Below, piece by piece: positions 9,161 through 18,799 of a DNA stretch of 64,000 bases (the stretch's first letter is position 1; every line of letters begins with the position of its first letter). Position numbers and translations under genes: made by a program. Source of the DNA: Mariniblastus sp. (GTDB lineage Bacteria > Planctomycetota > Planctomycetia > Pirellulales > Pirellulaceae); the NCBI GenBank assembly GCA_029251085.1, contig JAQXDZ010000031.1:1-64000 (forward strand), written 5' to 3'. The notes beneath the pieces are model-generated. The model was given only the letters and a program-made list of their open reading frames with translations, was not told where the DNA came from and did no database searches.

Positions 9161-9733
9161 TTAGACAAGTTCCTTCAATGAACCGATTAGTGTGCGAAGT
9201 CGTTCAGCGAGCAAGCTCGCGTCAAACGGCTTCTTAAACGTTTCGTTAATTGCCGAACGGTCGAACGAGATTGGCTGTCCGTCGTCTGGCAGTAATGCGA
9301 TGAGAATCGTTTCCGAGAAATCGGGATTCTTACGCAGGTTTTGACAGATTTGCATCGCCTCTACTTTACCGATTGAGAAATCGGTGATGATGCAGTCGGG
9401 GTGAAAACTTTCAGCTTGAATGCCGGCTTCGAAGCCGCTGGCAGCCACAGCTACTTTGAAAGATTTCTCGGGAGGTAGCTCCCGCTTGAGATTTTCGATT
9501 AATACCTGATCTTGAGCGACAATCAAAATTTTTGCCATCGCTTCATCTTCTAGATCACCCAAAGGCATACCATGCTCTTTGAGGAATTTGATCAGGTATT
9601 CGCGTGGGATACGACGGTCTTGCGAACCGGGGATTCGGTAGCCTTTGAGGCGTCCCGAATCGAACCATTTGCTGACCGTGCGCGGGGCCACTTTGCAGAT
9701 CTTAGCGACCTGTCCAGTTGTGAACACCTTCAT
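9161..9733 (-). CDS. HTH domain-receiver domain response regulator
   Basis: This 190-residue protein begins with an excisionase/MerR-like helix-turn-helix (about residues 4-55: FTTGQVAKICKVAPRTVSKW, then a 'GYRIPGSQDRRIP' wing). A response-regulator receiver domain follows (about residues 67-188) with the phosphoacceptor aspartate at D118 (CIITDFS) and a conserved Lys near 168 (FKKPFD). The usual acidic pair after beta-1 is reduced to D75. The order is opposite to ordinary response regulators, where the receiver comes first. No histidine kinase is adjacent. It ends in a strong terminator and is probably a single-gene unit. DNA targets are unknown. Confidence 0.88.
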   Translation of the reverse strand: MKVFTTGQVAKICKVAPRTVSKWFDSGRLKGYRIPGSQDRRIPREYLIKFLKEHGMPLGDLEDEAMAKILIVAQDQVLIENLKRELPPEKSFKVAVAASGFEAGIQAESFHPDCIITDFSIGKVEAMQICQNLRKNPDFSETILIALLPDDGQPISFDRSAINETFKKPFDASLLAERLRTLIGSLKELV

Positions 9734-10394
9734 CGCAGGCTCTCCATAAACACTTTGAATCGTCTTTCGCTACACAGGCTAGACAGAGAAAGTTCCCTGG
9801 CTCTCACAGTGTAACTGCTTACCCCTTTTGTCCGCTCGGTGCGTCCAACTGGGTCGGGATAAACAAGTAATCGCTTTTTGGGGTTGAGTTCGTGTCCGTA
9901 CTTACCCTCCCGTTACGACATCGGCCATGTCTGACCAAACTATCAGTCAATTTCGCTAAGATCATTCGGAGTCGAATTATCGGCCCCTTACAATCGGCAA
10001 ACTCACGTACAGTTTGAAACGTGGTGACGATGATGTCGCCTAAGGAGAAATGCAATCAGTCAACACCAATCGGGTCAAAGGTGCGTACTGATTTTTAGCC
10101 GAACAGACGCTCGGTTATTGATTCCCCCCCAAGGAACCTTTGTCACTTTGCTGGCTTGTTAGCAATGCAACACTGATTCCTGTTTTTATGTTTCGTTCGT
10201 TTGTAGGTAGTTTCTTTAGAAACTTTCAGCAAACGCGGCGTTAACACGCCTTGAAACCAAAAAAACTGTTCAAACAGGAGGGCCGTCATTAAAAAAGCGG
10301 CCGAAATGCCGACTCAAATTGCCTCGAAGGCGTAATCGGTTCAATTTCGGTGTCGCTGATAGAAAGTGCAAGCAGTGTTTTATCCGCGGTGCGA
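9734..10394. other. Gene-poor intergenic stretch
   Basis: No reading frame here has a plausible start, length and protein character. A weak 4-bp GC hairpin followed by T residues on the minus strand lies near 10290-10310 and could end the SGNH-Dabb transcript. Otherwise I see nothing. Confidence 0.5.
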
Positions 10395-11465
10395 TTAGGG
10401 TGTCTTGATGTCAAATACAAGAACCTGCTCCAGCTTTCCGTCAATCATTTTGACGAATGCCTTGTGAGCCGGGTGGGGAAGGTAGGCGTCACGATCTTTT
10501 TCACTAGCAAAACTTACAATGAACGCATGTGTATAACCTTGGGTAAGGTTCTCCGGGCTGACGTTTGTGCCTGACTCAAGGGAAGTGATGACGTCAATTT
10601 TTTCAGTAAGCTGATTAAAAGCTGCCGAGATTGCGTCAACTTCGCTTTGGGGGACGGAATCCTTAAATTGAAACAATACTATGTGACGGATAACCGAGGA
10701 CGCTTGAGGGTGGGTAACATGCGTTTTTAATCCATCTAGCATTTGTTTGGCAACAAACTGATTACCTGCTGGGTTTAGGTGTACGCCGTCGGAGGTCAAA
10801 ATGTTCTTGGCGAGATTCTTTGGGTTATTCTCTTTCAGGTGTCCCACAAAATTGTTTCGAAGATCAAGTAATTGGGAGCCAGTTTCACTCGCCACGCGAC
10901 GACTGATCGCTGAAAAGTCCTCGAGCATTTTATCGAGTGGATTGGTTCCGTCCGTTTTTTCTCCAATCATGCTCGGTGTGCAGAGAATTACTTTTCCACC
11001 TTGTGACTGAATCTTACCAATGATTTCTTTTAGACCTGATTCGAAATCGGCAGGCGAGGTTCCTCGGCCACTTTGTGAATGCCAGACGTCGTTGATGCCA
11101 ATGTAAATAAAGACTAGATCAGGTTTTTTTGAGAGAACGTCTTTATCCAAGCGTTTTTGAAGGTTCGGGACTCGATTGCCGCTGATTCCCGCCCCAATAA
11201 CGTTAATGTTTTTATCGGGGTAATTCTCTGCTAGATGATTTTTAAAGAGTGTGACGTAACCGTTCGGCCGGACCCCTGCCTGTGTAATCGAATCGCCAAG
11301 GAACAGAATGGTTGTATTTTCGGGAATCATAGAGAGATCGTTGTTTTGAGCAGATGAGTGGTTCGTCAAAAATAGAACCGCAATAAATAACGCAATAAAA
11401 AGGATGGGGCTTTTCACGAATCTCTCCAAGGAACGCTGGTTGAAAGGCGAAATTGTAACAAACAT
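10395..11465 (-). CDS. Exported SGNH/GDSL hydrolase fused to a Dabb domain
   Basis: This 356-residue protein has an N-terminal hydrophobic segment (about residues 20-38, ending SSAQ), which suggests export. The SGNH esterase domain spans about 50-248, with block I GDSIT (nucleophile S59), the GISGN block, GIND block III and the DGVH block V (D226, H229), so the catalytic set is complete. Residues 257-354 match a stress-responsive A/B barrel (Dabb) domain: IRHIVLFQFKDS, a long middle helix, then HPAHKAFV. Dabb domains are usually small stand-alone proteins of unclear function. An esterase role on acylated polysaccharide is inferred from the many sulfatases and esterases nearby. The start could also be an in-frame codon slightly downstream. 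Confidence 0.85.
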   Translation of the reverse strand: MFVTISPFNQRSLERFVKSPILFIALFIAVLFLTNHSSAQNNDLSMIPENTTILFLGDSITQAGVRPNGYVTLFKNHLAENYPDKNINVIGAGISGNRVPNLQKRLDKDVLSKKPDLVFIYIGINDVWHSQSGRGTSPADFESGLKEIIGKIQSQGGKVILCTPSMIGEKTDGTNPLDKMLEDFSAISRRVASETGSQLLDLRNNFVGHLKENNPKNLAKNILTSDGVHLNPAGNQFVAKQMLDGLKTHVTHPQASSVIRHIVLFQFKDSVPQSEVDAISAAFNQLTEKIDVITSLESGTNVSPENLTQGYTHAFIVSFASEKDRDAYLPHPAHKAFVKMIDGKLEQVLVFDIKTP

Positions 11466-11597
11466 TAGGTGGCCGGAAAAGAAAATTGAATCGGTGTTCT
11501 AAATATTTAGCTCGAATCTGTTTGAATTAACTATTCCTGGACGCGACTTCTTTTGGACGTCATTTTGAATAATTACATTTATGGTTAGACTAAGGCC

Positions 11598-12386
11598 ATG
11601 ACCATTTTCCGTCCCTGTATCGATCTGCATGAAGGCCACGTAAAACAAATCGTGGGGAGCACGCTTAACGACTCGAACGACCGTTTAGCTGAAGACGACC
11701 AATTGGTTGTGAATTTTGTTTCGGACCGAACAGCATTGTGGTATGCGGCAAAATACAAGGCTGACCACTTGCGGGGCGGCCATGTAATCCAACTCGGGTC
11801 AGGCAACGAGGAAGCGGCGATTGCAGCACTTGCGGGATTTCCCGGTGGACTGCAGTTGGGAGGCGGCATCAGGCAGGAGAACGCAGCCCAATGGCTTGAG
11901 CGAGGAGCGAGTCACGTAATCGTAACCAGCTGCCTATTTGATGACGCAGGGCATTTTTTAGAGCACAAGTTGATCGCACTCGAACGTGAAATCGGTGCCT
12001 CGCGTTTGGTGATTGACCTGAGTTGCAAACGGACAGAGCAAGGCTGGATGGTAGCCAAGGATCGGTGGCAAACTTTGACTGATTTGCCAGTAAATCACCA
12101 GACTCTCGACCAACTTGCGGGCCATTGTGATGAATTTTTGATCCACGCCGCGGATGTTGAAGGGCTGTGCCAGGGAGTGGATGTTGAGCTGATTGATTTG
12201 TTGGGAGCCTGGGGCAAGATTCCCATGACTTATGCCGGCGGCGTCGCTTCAATGGATGATGTTCGCCTTGTTTCAGAAGTGAGCAAGCACAAGGTTGATG
12301 TGACAGTTGGGTCCTCCTTGGATCTTTTTGGAGGAGACGGCGTAGCCTATCGAGAACTCGTCGATTGGAACCAGTCACGTAATTAA
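11598..12386 (+). CDS. hisA: Eukaryote-type HisA, ProFAR isomerase
   Basis: HisA isomerises N'-(5'-phosphoribosyl)formimino-AICAR ribonucleotide in histidine synthesis. This 262-residue protein matches the fungal/plant HIS6 type rather than the usual bacterial HisA. It has CIDLHEGHVKQIVGSTL near the N-terminus, then LQLGGGI, SHVIVTS, VIDLSCKRT, KWQTLTD-like RWQTLTD, EFLIHAADVEGLC, YAGGVAS and VTVGSSLDLFGG. These blocks align in order with the yeast enzyme as I remember it. The gene stands alone, without other his genes. It is convergent with the next gene. The catalytic Asp in CIDLH is kept. Confidence 0.92.
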   Translation: MTIFRPCIDLHEGHVKQIVGSTLNDSNDRLAEDDQLVVNFVSDRTALWYAAKYKADHLRGGHVIQLGSGNEEAAIAALAGFPGGLQLGGGIRQENAAQWLERGASHVIVTSCLFDDAGHFLEHKLIALEREIGASRLVIDLSCKRTEQGWMVAKDRWQTLTDLPVNHQTLDQLAGHCDEFLIHAADVEGLCQGVDVELIDLLGAWGKIPMTYAGGVASMDDVRLVSEVSKHKVDVTVGSSLDLFGGDGVAYRELVDWNQSRN

Positions 12387-12453
12387 ACTAAACGGGCTTT
12401 GTGAGATGCAGTCGATGCCAAGGCTCGATTATCGATTTTCAAGAGAGATTTTC

Positions 12454-12996
12454 TTAGAGCGTTATTCCAGACCGTGGGTCGCTATGGGAATAGTCGATGA
12501 TTTTCCAAACGCCTTCTTCGTTTTTTTCAAGAGTTAGCTTGATTCGCCGTTGCCCCCAAAGAGGTTCGGCGCCGTTATCGACTCGCACGGTAACGGAAAC
12601 ATTAAAGAGAACCTCGGCAGTCGGTGGCTTGGAATGCAAAAGATTGAAATTGAAGAAGCCTGAAACGCGACAATTTTGAAAATCGTATCTCGGCATCTCG
12701 GCGTCGGCACGTTGACGGGTTTCAGCGTGGTCATCGCTAAAAAAGTCCATCGTGGCGTCGAAGTCATTGCGCTGAACCGAATCTGCTAGAGCGTAAATTT
12801 GGTCGGTAACTTCTTCGCGCTGGGTAACGACCAATTGCTCACAGGTGACGATCGCCGCCGTGATGACCGCAACGCCAATCGCAATTTTCAGCATCGCATT
12901 TTCCCGCGAATGTACCCAAAAGGCGATAAATATGATTGTTAGGATCGCACCGGCGATCATGGGGACGGTCGAGTTTTCGGTCAGCCAAGACGTCAT
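12454..12996 (-). CDS. Membrane-anchored NTF2-like protein, function unknown
   Basis: This 180-residue protein has two hydrophobic helices (about residues 10-28 and 33-52) followed by a soluble region of about 120 residues. The pattern of a first helix (QIYALADSVQRNDFDATMDFFSDD) followed by beta strands ending in 'EGVWKIIDYSH' resembles the NTF2/SnoaL-like fold. No catalytic residues can be named. It is convergent with hisA, with a gap of 67 bp. The fold call is an inference; the function is unknown. Confidence 0.6.
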   Translation of the reverse strand: MTSWLTENSTVPMIAGAILTIIFIAFWVHSRENAMLKIAIGVAVITAAIVTCEQLVVTQREEVTDQIYALADSVQRNDFDATMDFFSDDHAETRQRADAEMPRYDFQNCRVSGFFNFNLLHSKPPTAEVLFNVSVTVRVDNGAEPLWGQRRIKLTLEKNEEGVWKIIDYSHSDPRSGITL

Positions 12997-13193
12997 TGTT
13001 TGCGAGAATGCCTTTTTAAAGTTGGGTGAAAGGGACCACGTCTCGAGATGCCTTGATCAAACTATAAAAGAGTGAGGTGGAAAAAACAAATCCTCGCAGG
13101 TTTAATCCAGCTCATGCGAGGGCTGCGTTTTCAAGTTTTTCTTTTGGGAAGTGATTTGTAAGTGGTTTGAGAGTCGGATTTGCACCATGTTTT

Positions 13194-13233
13194 CTACAAA
13201 AAAATGCCCGCCGGGTTTGCCGACGGACATTTT
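13194..13233 (-). terminator. Rho-independent terminator of eno
   Basis: A 14-bp stem (13201-13214 with 13220-13233) contains two G-U pairs when read on the minus strand. It has a 5-base loop and is followed by a T run. It lies about 57 bp after the enolase stop codon. Confidence 0.88.
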
Positions 13234-13289
13234 CTGAAATTCAAACTCGACAGTGCTTAGCAAACAACTGTCGATCGGGAATTCTTAAA

Positions 13290-14579
<1,290 letters not shown>

Positions 14580-14760
14580 CTATTACTTTGGTTTCTTAAG
14601 GTGATTGGCTCATATTGTCCCCATTCATCGAAATTCCGAAAGGGGTTTCTTTAGTGAGATTGCGAACTCACTGCCCTGCCCTGCAACGTTAGTTTTGCCG
14701 CCCGTTGTTGGCCGTTAATGTTGTCTTTTTTTATGCAGGAGCGATCGTGGTCATTCGACG

Positions 14761-16170
14761 TCATTCGGTTTTGCGCCAAACCGACCTTGCGTTTTCGGTT
14801 ATCTCAGCATCGAGGCGTTGCATTTGGATCCTCATTCTCCCCGCCCGTTCAGGGTATTGGGTAAAGAGGTTGTTTTGTTCGCCAATGTCATCCGCCAAAT
14901 TAAACAGATAGGAGGTGGTTTGTGAGGTTTTATTTTTGCGATTGACCTTTGTAATTTCGAGGAGTTTCCAGTCGCCCTCGCGAATACCTTGCAGTTCACC
15001 CCTGGCAGAATAAAACAGCATGTCATTTCGCGGCGAGCGATCAGATATTAACGTGGCAGAGATATCTTTTCCGTCGATCTTGTTTGCCGGTAATTTGCTT
15101 TTGGTGAGGGAGGCAATCGTTGGCAACAGGTCGAGTGTGGAACTAAAGGCATTAGTCGAGGTGCCAGCAGGGATACGGCCGGGTGCCCACATCACGCAAG
15201 GAACACGCTGGCCTCCTTCGAAAGTCGTTCCTTTTCCGCTGCGAAGTGGCCCGGCACTGCCGCCGTGGCTGCCGAATTGTAACCATGGGCCGTTGTCGCT
15301 GGTGTAAATGATGTAGGTGTTGTCCGCTAGGCCAAGATCGCGAACGGTTTGAGCCAGTCGGCCAACTTCTGCATCGATGTGTTCGATTACGCAGGTGTAG
15401 GCATTTTTGGGGTCGGGGTCATAAACGTCTTCGGGTACGTACAACGGGATATGCGGCATCGAGTGAGGGAGGTACAGAAAGAATGGTTTGTCTTTATTTG
15501 CCGTAATGAATTCGACTGCTTTATCTGTGTAACGTCTGGTGATGGTGCGCTGGTCGACTGGAAGTTCGATGATCTCTTCGTTACCGACAAGAGGCGTATT
15601 CCAATGCGTGACGGCTGAGGCTTGGTTGGTCCAGCGTTCATCACTTGAAATCTTCGGTTTGTTTTTATTGTCTGGGTGATTCATATCATTCGAATACGGA
15701 ATTCCGTAATAAGAGTCGAATCCTTGTTGGCGCGGTAGTAATTCGGGCAGATGTCCGAGATGCCATTTTCCAATACAGGCCGTTGAGTAGCCGAGCCCTT
15801 TGAGATGATTCGCGATCGTATGTTCTGAAGGATTGAGTCCGTAGTTACTTTTGGGGAAAAGTACGTGCTTCTCCATGCCGACACGTTTGGGATAACAACC
15901 AGTCAGCAAAGCTGCACGGGATGGCGAGCAGACTGAGCAGGGTACGTAAAAGCTAGTAAATTTTCGCCCCTCGGCTGCGAGTTGATCAATATTGGGGGTT
16001 TTAATCTTTTCGGATCCGAAACAGCCGAGATCGTTGTAGCCTTGGTCGTCGGCGAAAATAATAATGAAGTTTGGTCTCGGCTCATCCGCTGCCGCCGGTG
16101 ATGAAACACCGATCAGCATCAAAAACAGGAGTGCCAGGGATCTCAAAGTAAGGTTTGCAAATTTGAGCAT
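14761..16170 (-). CDS. Exported formylglycine sulfatase (arylsulfatase A-like)
   Basis: This 469-residue protein has an N-terminal signal peptide (about residues 1-28, ending PAAADE). It has the sulfatase metal-binding start FIIIFADDQGYNDLGCFG and the signature CSPSRAALLTG, in which C81 would become formylglycine. Further conserved parts are GKWHLGH, the TSDNGPW block with metal-binding D and N, and GKGTTFEGGQRVP. It would hydrolyse sulfate esters of polysaccharides or other substrates in the periplasm or outside the cell. The substrate cannot be read from the sequence. It is one of three sulfatases in the window, each clearly different from the others. Confidence 0.93.
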   Translation of the reverse strand: MLKFANLTLRSLALLFLMLIGVSSPAAADEPRPNFIIIFADDQGYNDLGCFGSEKIKTPNIDQLAAEGRKFTSFYVPCSVCSPSRAALLTGCYPKRVGMEKHVLFPKSNYGLNPSEHTIANHLKGLGYSTACIGKWHLGHLPELLPRQQGFDSYYGIPYSNDMNHPDNKNKPKISSDERWTNQASAVTHWNTPLVGNEEIIELPVDQRTITRRYTDKAVEFITANKDKPFFLYLPHSMPHIPLYVPEDVYDPDPKNAYTCVIEHIDAEVGRLAQTVRDLGLADNTYIIYTSDNGPWLQFGSHGGSAGPLRSGKGTTFEGGQRVPCVMWAPGRIPAGTSTNAFSSTLDLLPTIASLTKSKLPANKIDGKDISATLISDRSPRNDMLFYSARGELQGIREGDWKLLEITKVNRKNKTSQTTSYLFNLADDIGEQNNLFTQYPERAGRMRIQMQRLDAEITENARSVWRKTE

Positions 16171-16384
16171 GGATTTTGCGGTGGGTTGGGTGAATGGACT
16201 TCAGTTTCGAGCAACGTCATCGATTATAGCGTTTTCAATGGTAAAGAAACCTTCCTGAGTGTGGATCCCTATGATTTGTCATTGAAAAAAACGGCCTTTT
16301 GGCTTCTACTTTGAGGAGTTGATTGGCAAATATGGCAAGCGTAGGCCGATTGGGTCTGCAGTCGTAAGTTGAAGGGTTAAAAGT

Positions 16385-16975
16385 TTGTTCACCGGATTAG
16401 TCGAAGAAAAGGGAATCGTCGAATCTATTTCGACTCAAGGGAGTTCAGCTGACCTCGAGGTTAGAGGTTCTCTCGTTTCCGTCGGAGTCGCACTTGGAGA
16501 CAGTATCGCAATCAACGGATGTTGCCTTACCGTTGTCGCAATCGATGAGTCTTGCCTGACTTTTCAGGCAGGCGAAGAGACATTGAAGCGAACCAATCTC
16601 GGTGATCTGGTCACTGGGTCTGATGTCAATTTAGAGCGTTCGCTTCAGGTTGGGCAGCGAATGGGAGGGCATTATGTTTCGGGGCATGTTGATGGCCTCG
16701 GGGTGGTTGATGAAATCAGCCAAGACGGAGAGTGGGCAAAGTATTGGTTTCGAATTCCAGCGGAACTCACTCGGCAAATGGCCTCGAAGGGATCGGTGAC
16801 CGTCGATGGAATCAGCCTGACGCTTGTCGATGTCGAAGAAGAACGGTTTAGTGTGGCATTGATTCCTCATACGCTAGAGGTCACAACGTTAGGTCGCCGT
16901 GCGGTTGGTGACAACGTAAATATTGAAACTGATTTGCTGGCAAAGTACGTCCAGCAGCAATTGGAACGCAAGTAA
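16385..16975 (+). CDS. ribE: Riboflavin synthase alpha chain
   Basis: Riboflavin synthase dismutates 6,7-dimethyl-8-ribityllumazine to riboflavin. The 196-residue protein starts MFTGLVEEKG from a TTG codon at 16385, with a GAAGGG ribosome-binding sequence about 10 bases upstream; no ATG fits the family start. The two lumazine-binding repeats are visible, each with a G-D-S/G-N type motif: GDSIAINGCCLTV in the first and GSVTVDGISLTLV in the second, with MGGHYVSGHVDG between them. It is 5 bp upstream of rsmA, and the two probably form an operon. No other rib genes are present. Confidence 0.95.
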   Translation: MFTGLVEEKGIVESISTQGSSADLEVRGSLVSVGVALGDSIAINGCCLTVVAIDESCLTFQAGEETLKRTNLGDLVTGSDVNLERSLQVGQRMGGHYVSGHVDGLGVVDEISQDGEWAKYWFRIPAELTRQMASKGSVTVDGISLTLVDVEEERFSVALIPHTLEVTTLGRRAVGDNVNIETDLLAKYVQQQLERK

Positions 16976-16980
16976 GTATC

Positions 16981-17925
16981 ATGGCTAAAGTCAATCGACA
17001 AACGGTTTCGTATCTATCAAGGCGCTTCGAAGAAGTCGGTCTAAACCCGAACAAACGGCATGGTCAAAACTTTCTAATCGACCTCAACCTGCTGAACCTT
17101 CTCGCAAAAAGTGCGCAATTGAATGCGAACGACGTCGTTCTTGAAATTGGTACGGGGATGGGGTCGCTGACCGGTTTGTTTGCTGAGCAGGCGGCACAGG
17201 TCATCACGGTAGAGATTGACGAGTACCTATATCAGATGGCATCCGAGGAATTAGAGGTATTTGACAACATCCAAATGCTCAAACAGGATGCTCTAAAAAA
17301 TAAAAATCAGTTTGCTCCTGAAGTGATTGCTGCGATTAAGCACCACATGCAGGTAGAAGACGGGCGAGTGTTTAAGCTGGCTGCTAATCTTCCGTATAAT
17401 GTGGCAACGCCAATCATCTCAAATTTGTTGCGTTCTGAAATCGTTCCCGAAACGATGACGGTCACGATTCAAAAGGAACTCGCTGACCGATTGGTGGCGG
17501 GTCCCGGGTCAAAAGATTACGGAGCATTGAGTATTTGGGTACAGAGTATTTGCGACGTCGAAATAGTTCGTATCATGTCCCCCAAAGTTTTCTGGCCGCG
17601 TCCAAAGGTTGATTCCGCGATTATTCACATCCATCACTTTCCAGAGAGACGCGAACAATTTGAAGACCTAGATTTCTTCTACGCGTTTGTCAGAGCTATG
17701 TTTTTCCATCGGCGTAAGTTCATGCGATCCGTTGCGGTCAGCGCTTTCAAAGATCAATTGACCAAGACGGATGTTGACGAGGTGCTCGCTGAATTGGGGC
17801 ACGGAGCCGACGCGCGAACCGAGCAACTTGATATCGAGCAGATGCAGTCGCTCTGTAACGCGTTTAGGGAAAAATTGATCAAAGTGACTGGGGAACAAAA
17901 TCCCAAGCTTGCCAATCAAAGTTAA
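16981..17925 (+). CDS. rsmA: RsmA/KsgA, 16S rRNA dimethyladenosine transferase
   Basis: RsmA dimethylates the two adenines near the 3' end of 16S rRNA during small-subunit assembly. The 314 residues show the family start KRHGQNFLID, the SAM-binding EIGTGMGSLT, the acidic VEIDEYL, the catalytic NLPYNV motif and the late VFWPRPKVDSAI block. The C-terminal helical domain follows. It starts 5 bp after ribE, suggesting translational coupling. Length is slightly above the usual 270-290 because of a short insertion near residues 105-130. Confidence 0.96.
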   Translation: MAKVNRQTVSYLSRRFEEVGLNPNKRHGQNFLIDLNLLNLLAKSAQLNANDVVLEIGTGMGSLTGLFAEQAAQVITVEIDEYLYQMASEELEVFDNIQMLKQDALKNKNQFAPEVIAAIKHHMQVEDGRVFKLAANLPYNVATPIISNLLRSEIVPETMTVTIQKELADRLVAGPGSKDYGALSIWVQSICDVEIVRIMSPKVFWPRPKVDSAIIHIHHFPERREQFEDLDFFYAFVRAMFFHRRKFMRSVAVSAFKDQLTKTDVDEVLAELGHGADARTEQLDIEQMQSLCNAFREKLIKVTGEQNPKLANQS

Positions 17926-18123
17926 GCGTTTTCGATCCGGTTTTGGGTTAAATGCTGGGTCGCCTCTTGATTGCACCGAATGTGGTGATTCCCAAACGGG
18001 AAGTCAGCCAATTTGACTCGGAGCGGTTTATTTTGGGTCGATTTTTTTCCGTCGGGAATTATACTTTCGCTCGCAAGCCGGCTAAGAAATTCAACCCGTT
18101 TTTGTGTTTAGTTTATAAAGCGA

Positions 18124-18762
18124 ATGATCGAAAGACCTGAACAAGATAGCGATAACCCATTCACTGCCTCGGCCAATCCGTATCAAGCCTCGACGCAATA
18201 TGAGCCTCAGAAAGTTCAGAGGTCGGAGAAGACTTTTTGGCAAGGGTTGCCCTGGATATTTACTAAATGGTTTCTTATTTGTTACGTTTGCGCTACTCCG
18301 AGTTTCTTTTTGGGACTCGCGTTCACAAACGGTACTTTCCCTTCAATTCTTGGGATGGTGGTTGGCGTCTTTTGCTACGTTATTGGCTATACTCTTTTGG
18401 AAGGTACATCTTTTGTTCAGCGTGTTCTGCAGGATCGGGTTTTACGAAGGGCAGTAAAAATTAGTTATACGATTCGTATTGTTTTTTCTGCGGCTCCACT
18501 TTTGACGCCCCTGGATTTATTTTTGGGAATCGCTTCGACGACCGCTGGCAGGTTTATCACGATGGCGGTTTACCCCGCAGATGGCGATACGTCTGCATTT
18601 TTCACCGAAGAATTTGGTCCAGCCTTGATGTTTAGCTTCGCAACTACCATCATTCAAGGTGCGTTAATGAACGTGGTTCTGCTAGGATTTGTTGCGATCG
18701 TTTATGGAATTTGTTGCCTGGTAATGGATCCCATGAAAGGCTCCACTAGTGGCACTCGGTGA
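18124..18762 (+). CDS. Four- to five-helix membrane protein of unknown function
   Basis: This 212-residue protein starts with a short soluble segment containing 'NPFTASANPYQAST', a style of N-terminus I recognise from planctomycete membrane proteins. Hydrophobic helices follow near residues 45-68, 75-95, 115-145 and 165-200. No enzyme motif is visible. It lies downstream of rsmA with a gap of nearly 200 bp and is convergent with the kinase/UDPGP fusion. Function is unknown. Confidence 0.65.
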   Translation: MIERPEQDSDNPFTASANPYQASTQYEPQKVQRSEKTFWQGLPWIFTKWFLICYVCATPSFFLGLAFTNGTFPSILGMVVGVFCYVIGYTLLEGTSFVQRVLQDRVLRRAVKISYTIRIVFSAAPLLTPLDLFLGIASTTAGRFITMAVYPADGDTSAFFTEEFGPALMFSFATTIIQGALMNVVLLGFVAIVYGICCLVMDPMKGSTSGTR

Positions 18763-18799
18763 ACGGTGTTCGCCATTCCAGTCCGTGAGCTTACCGCGA

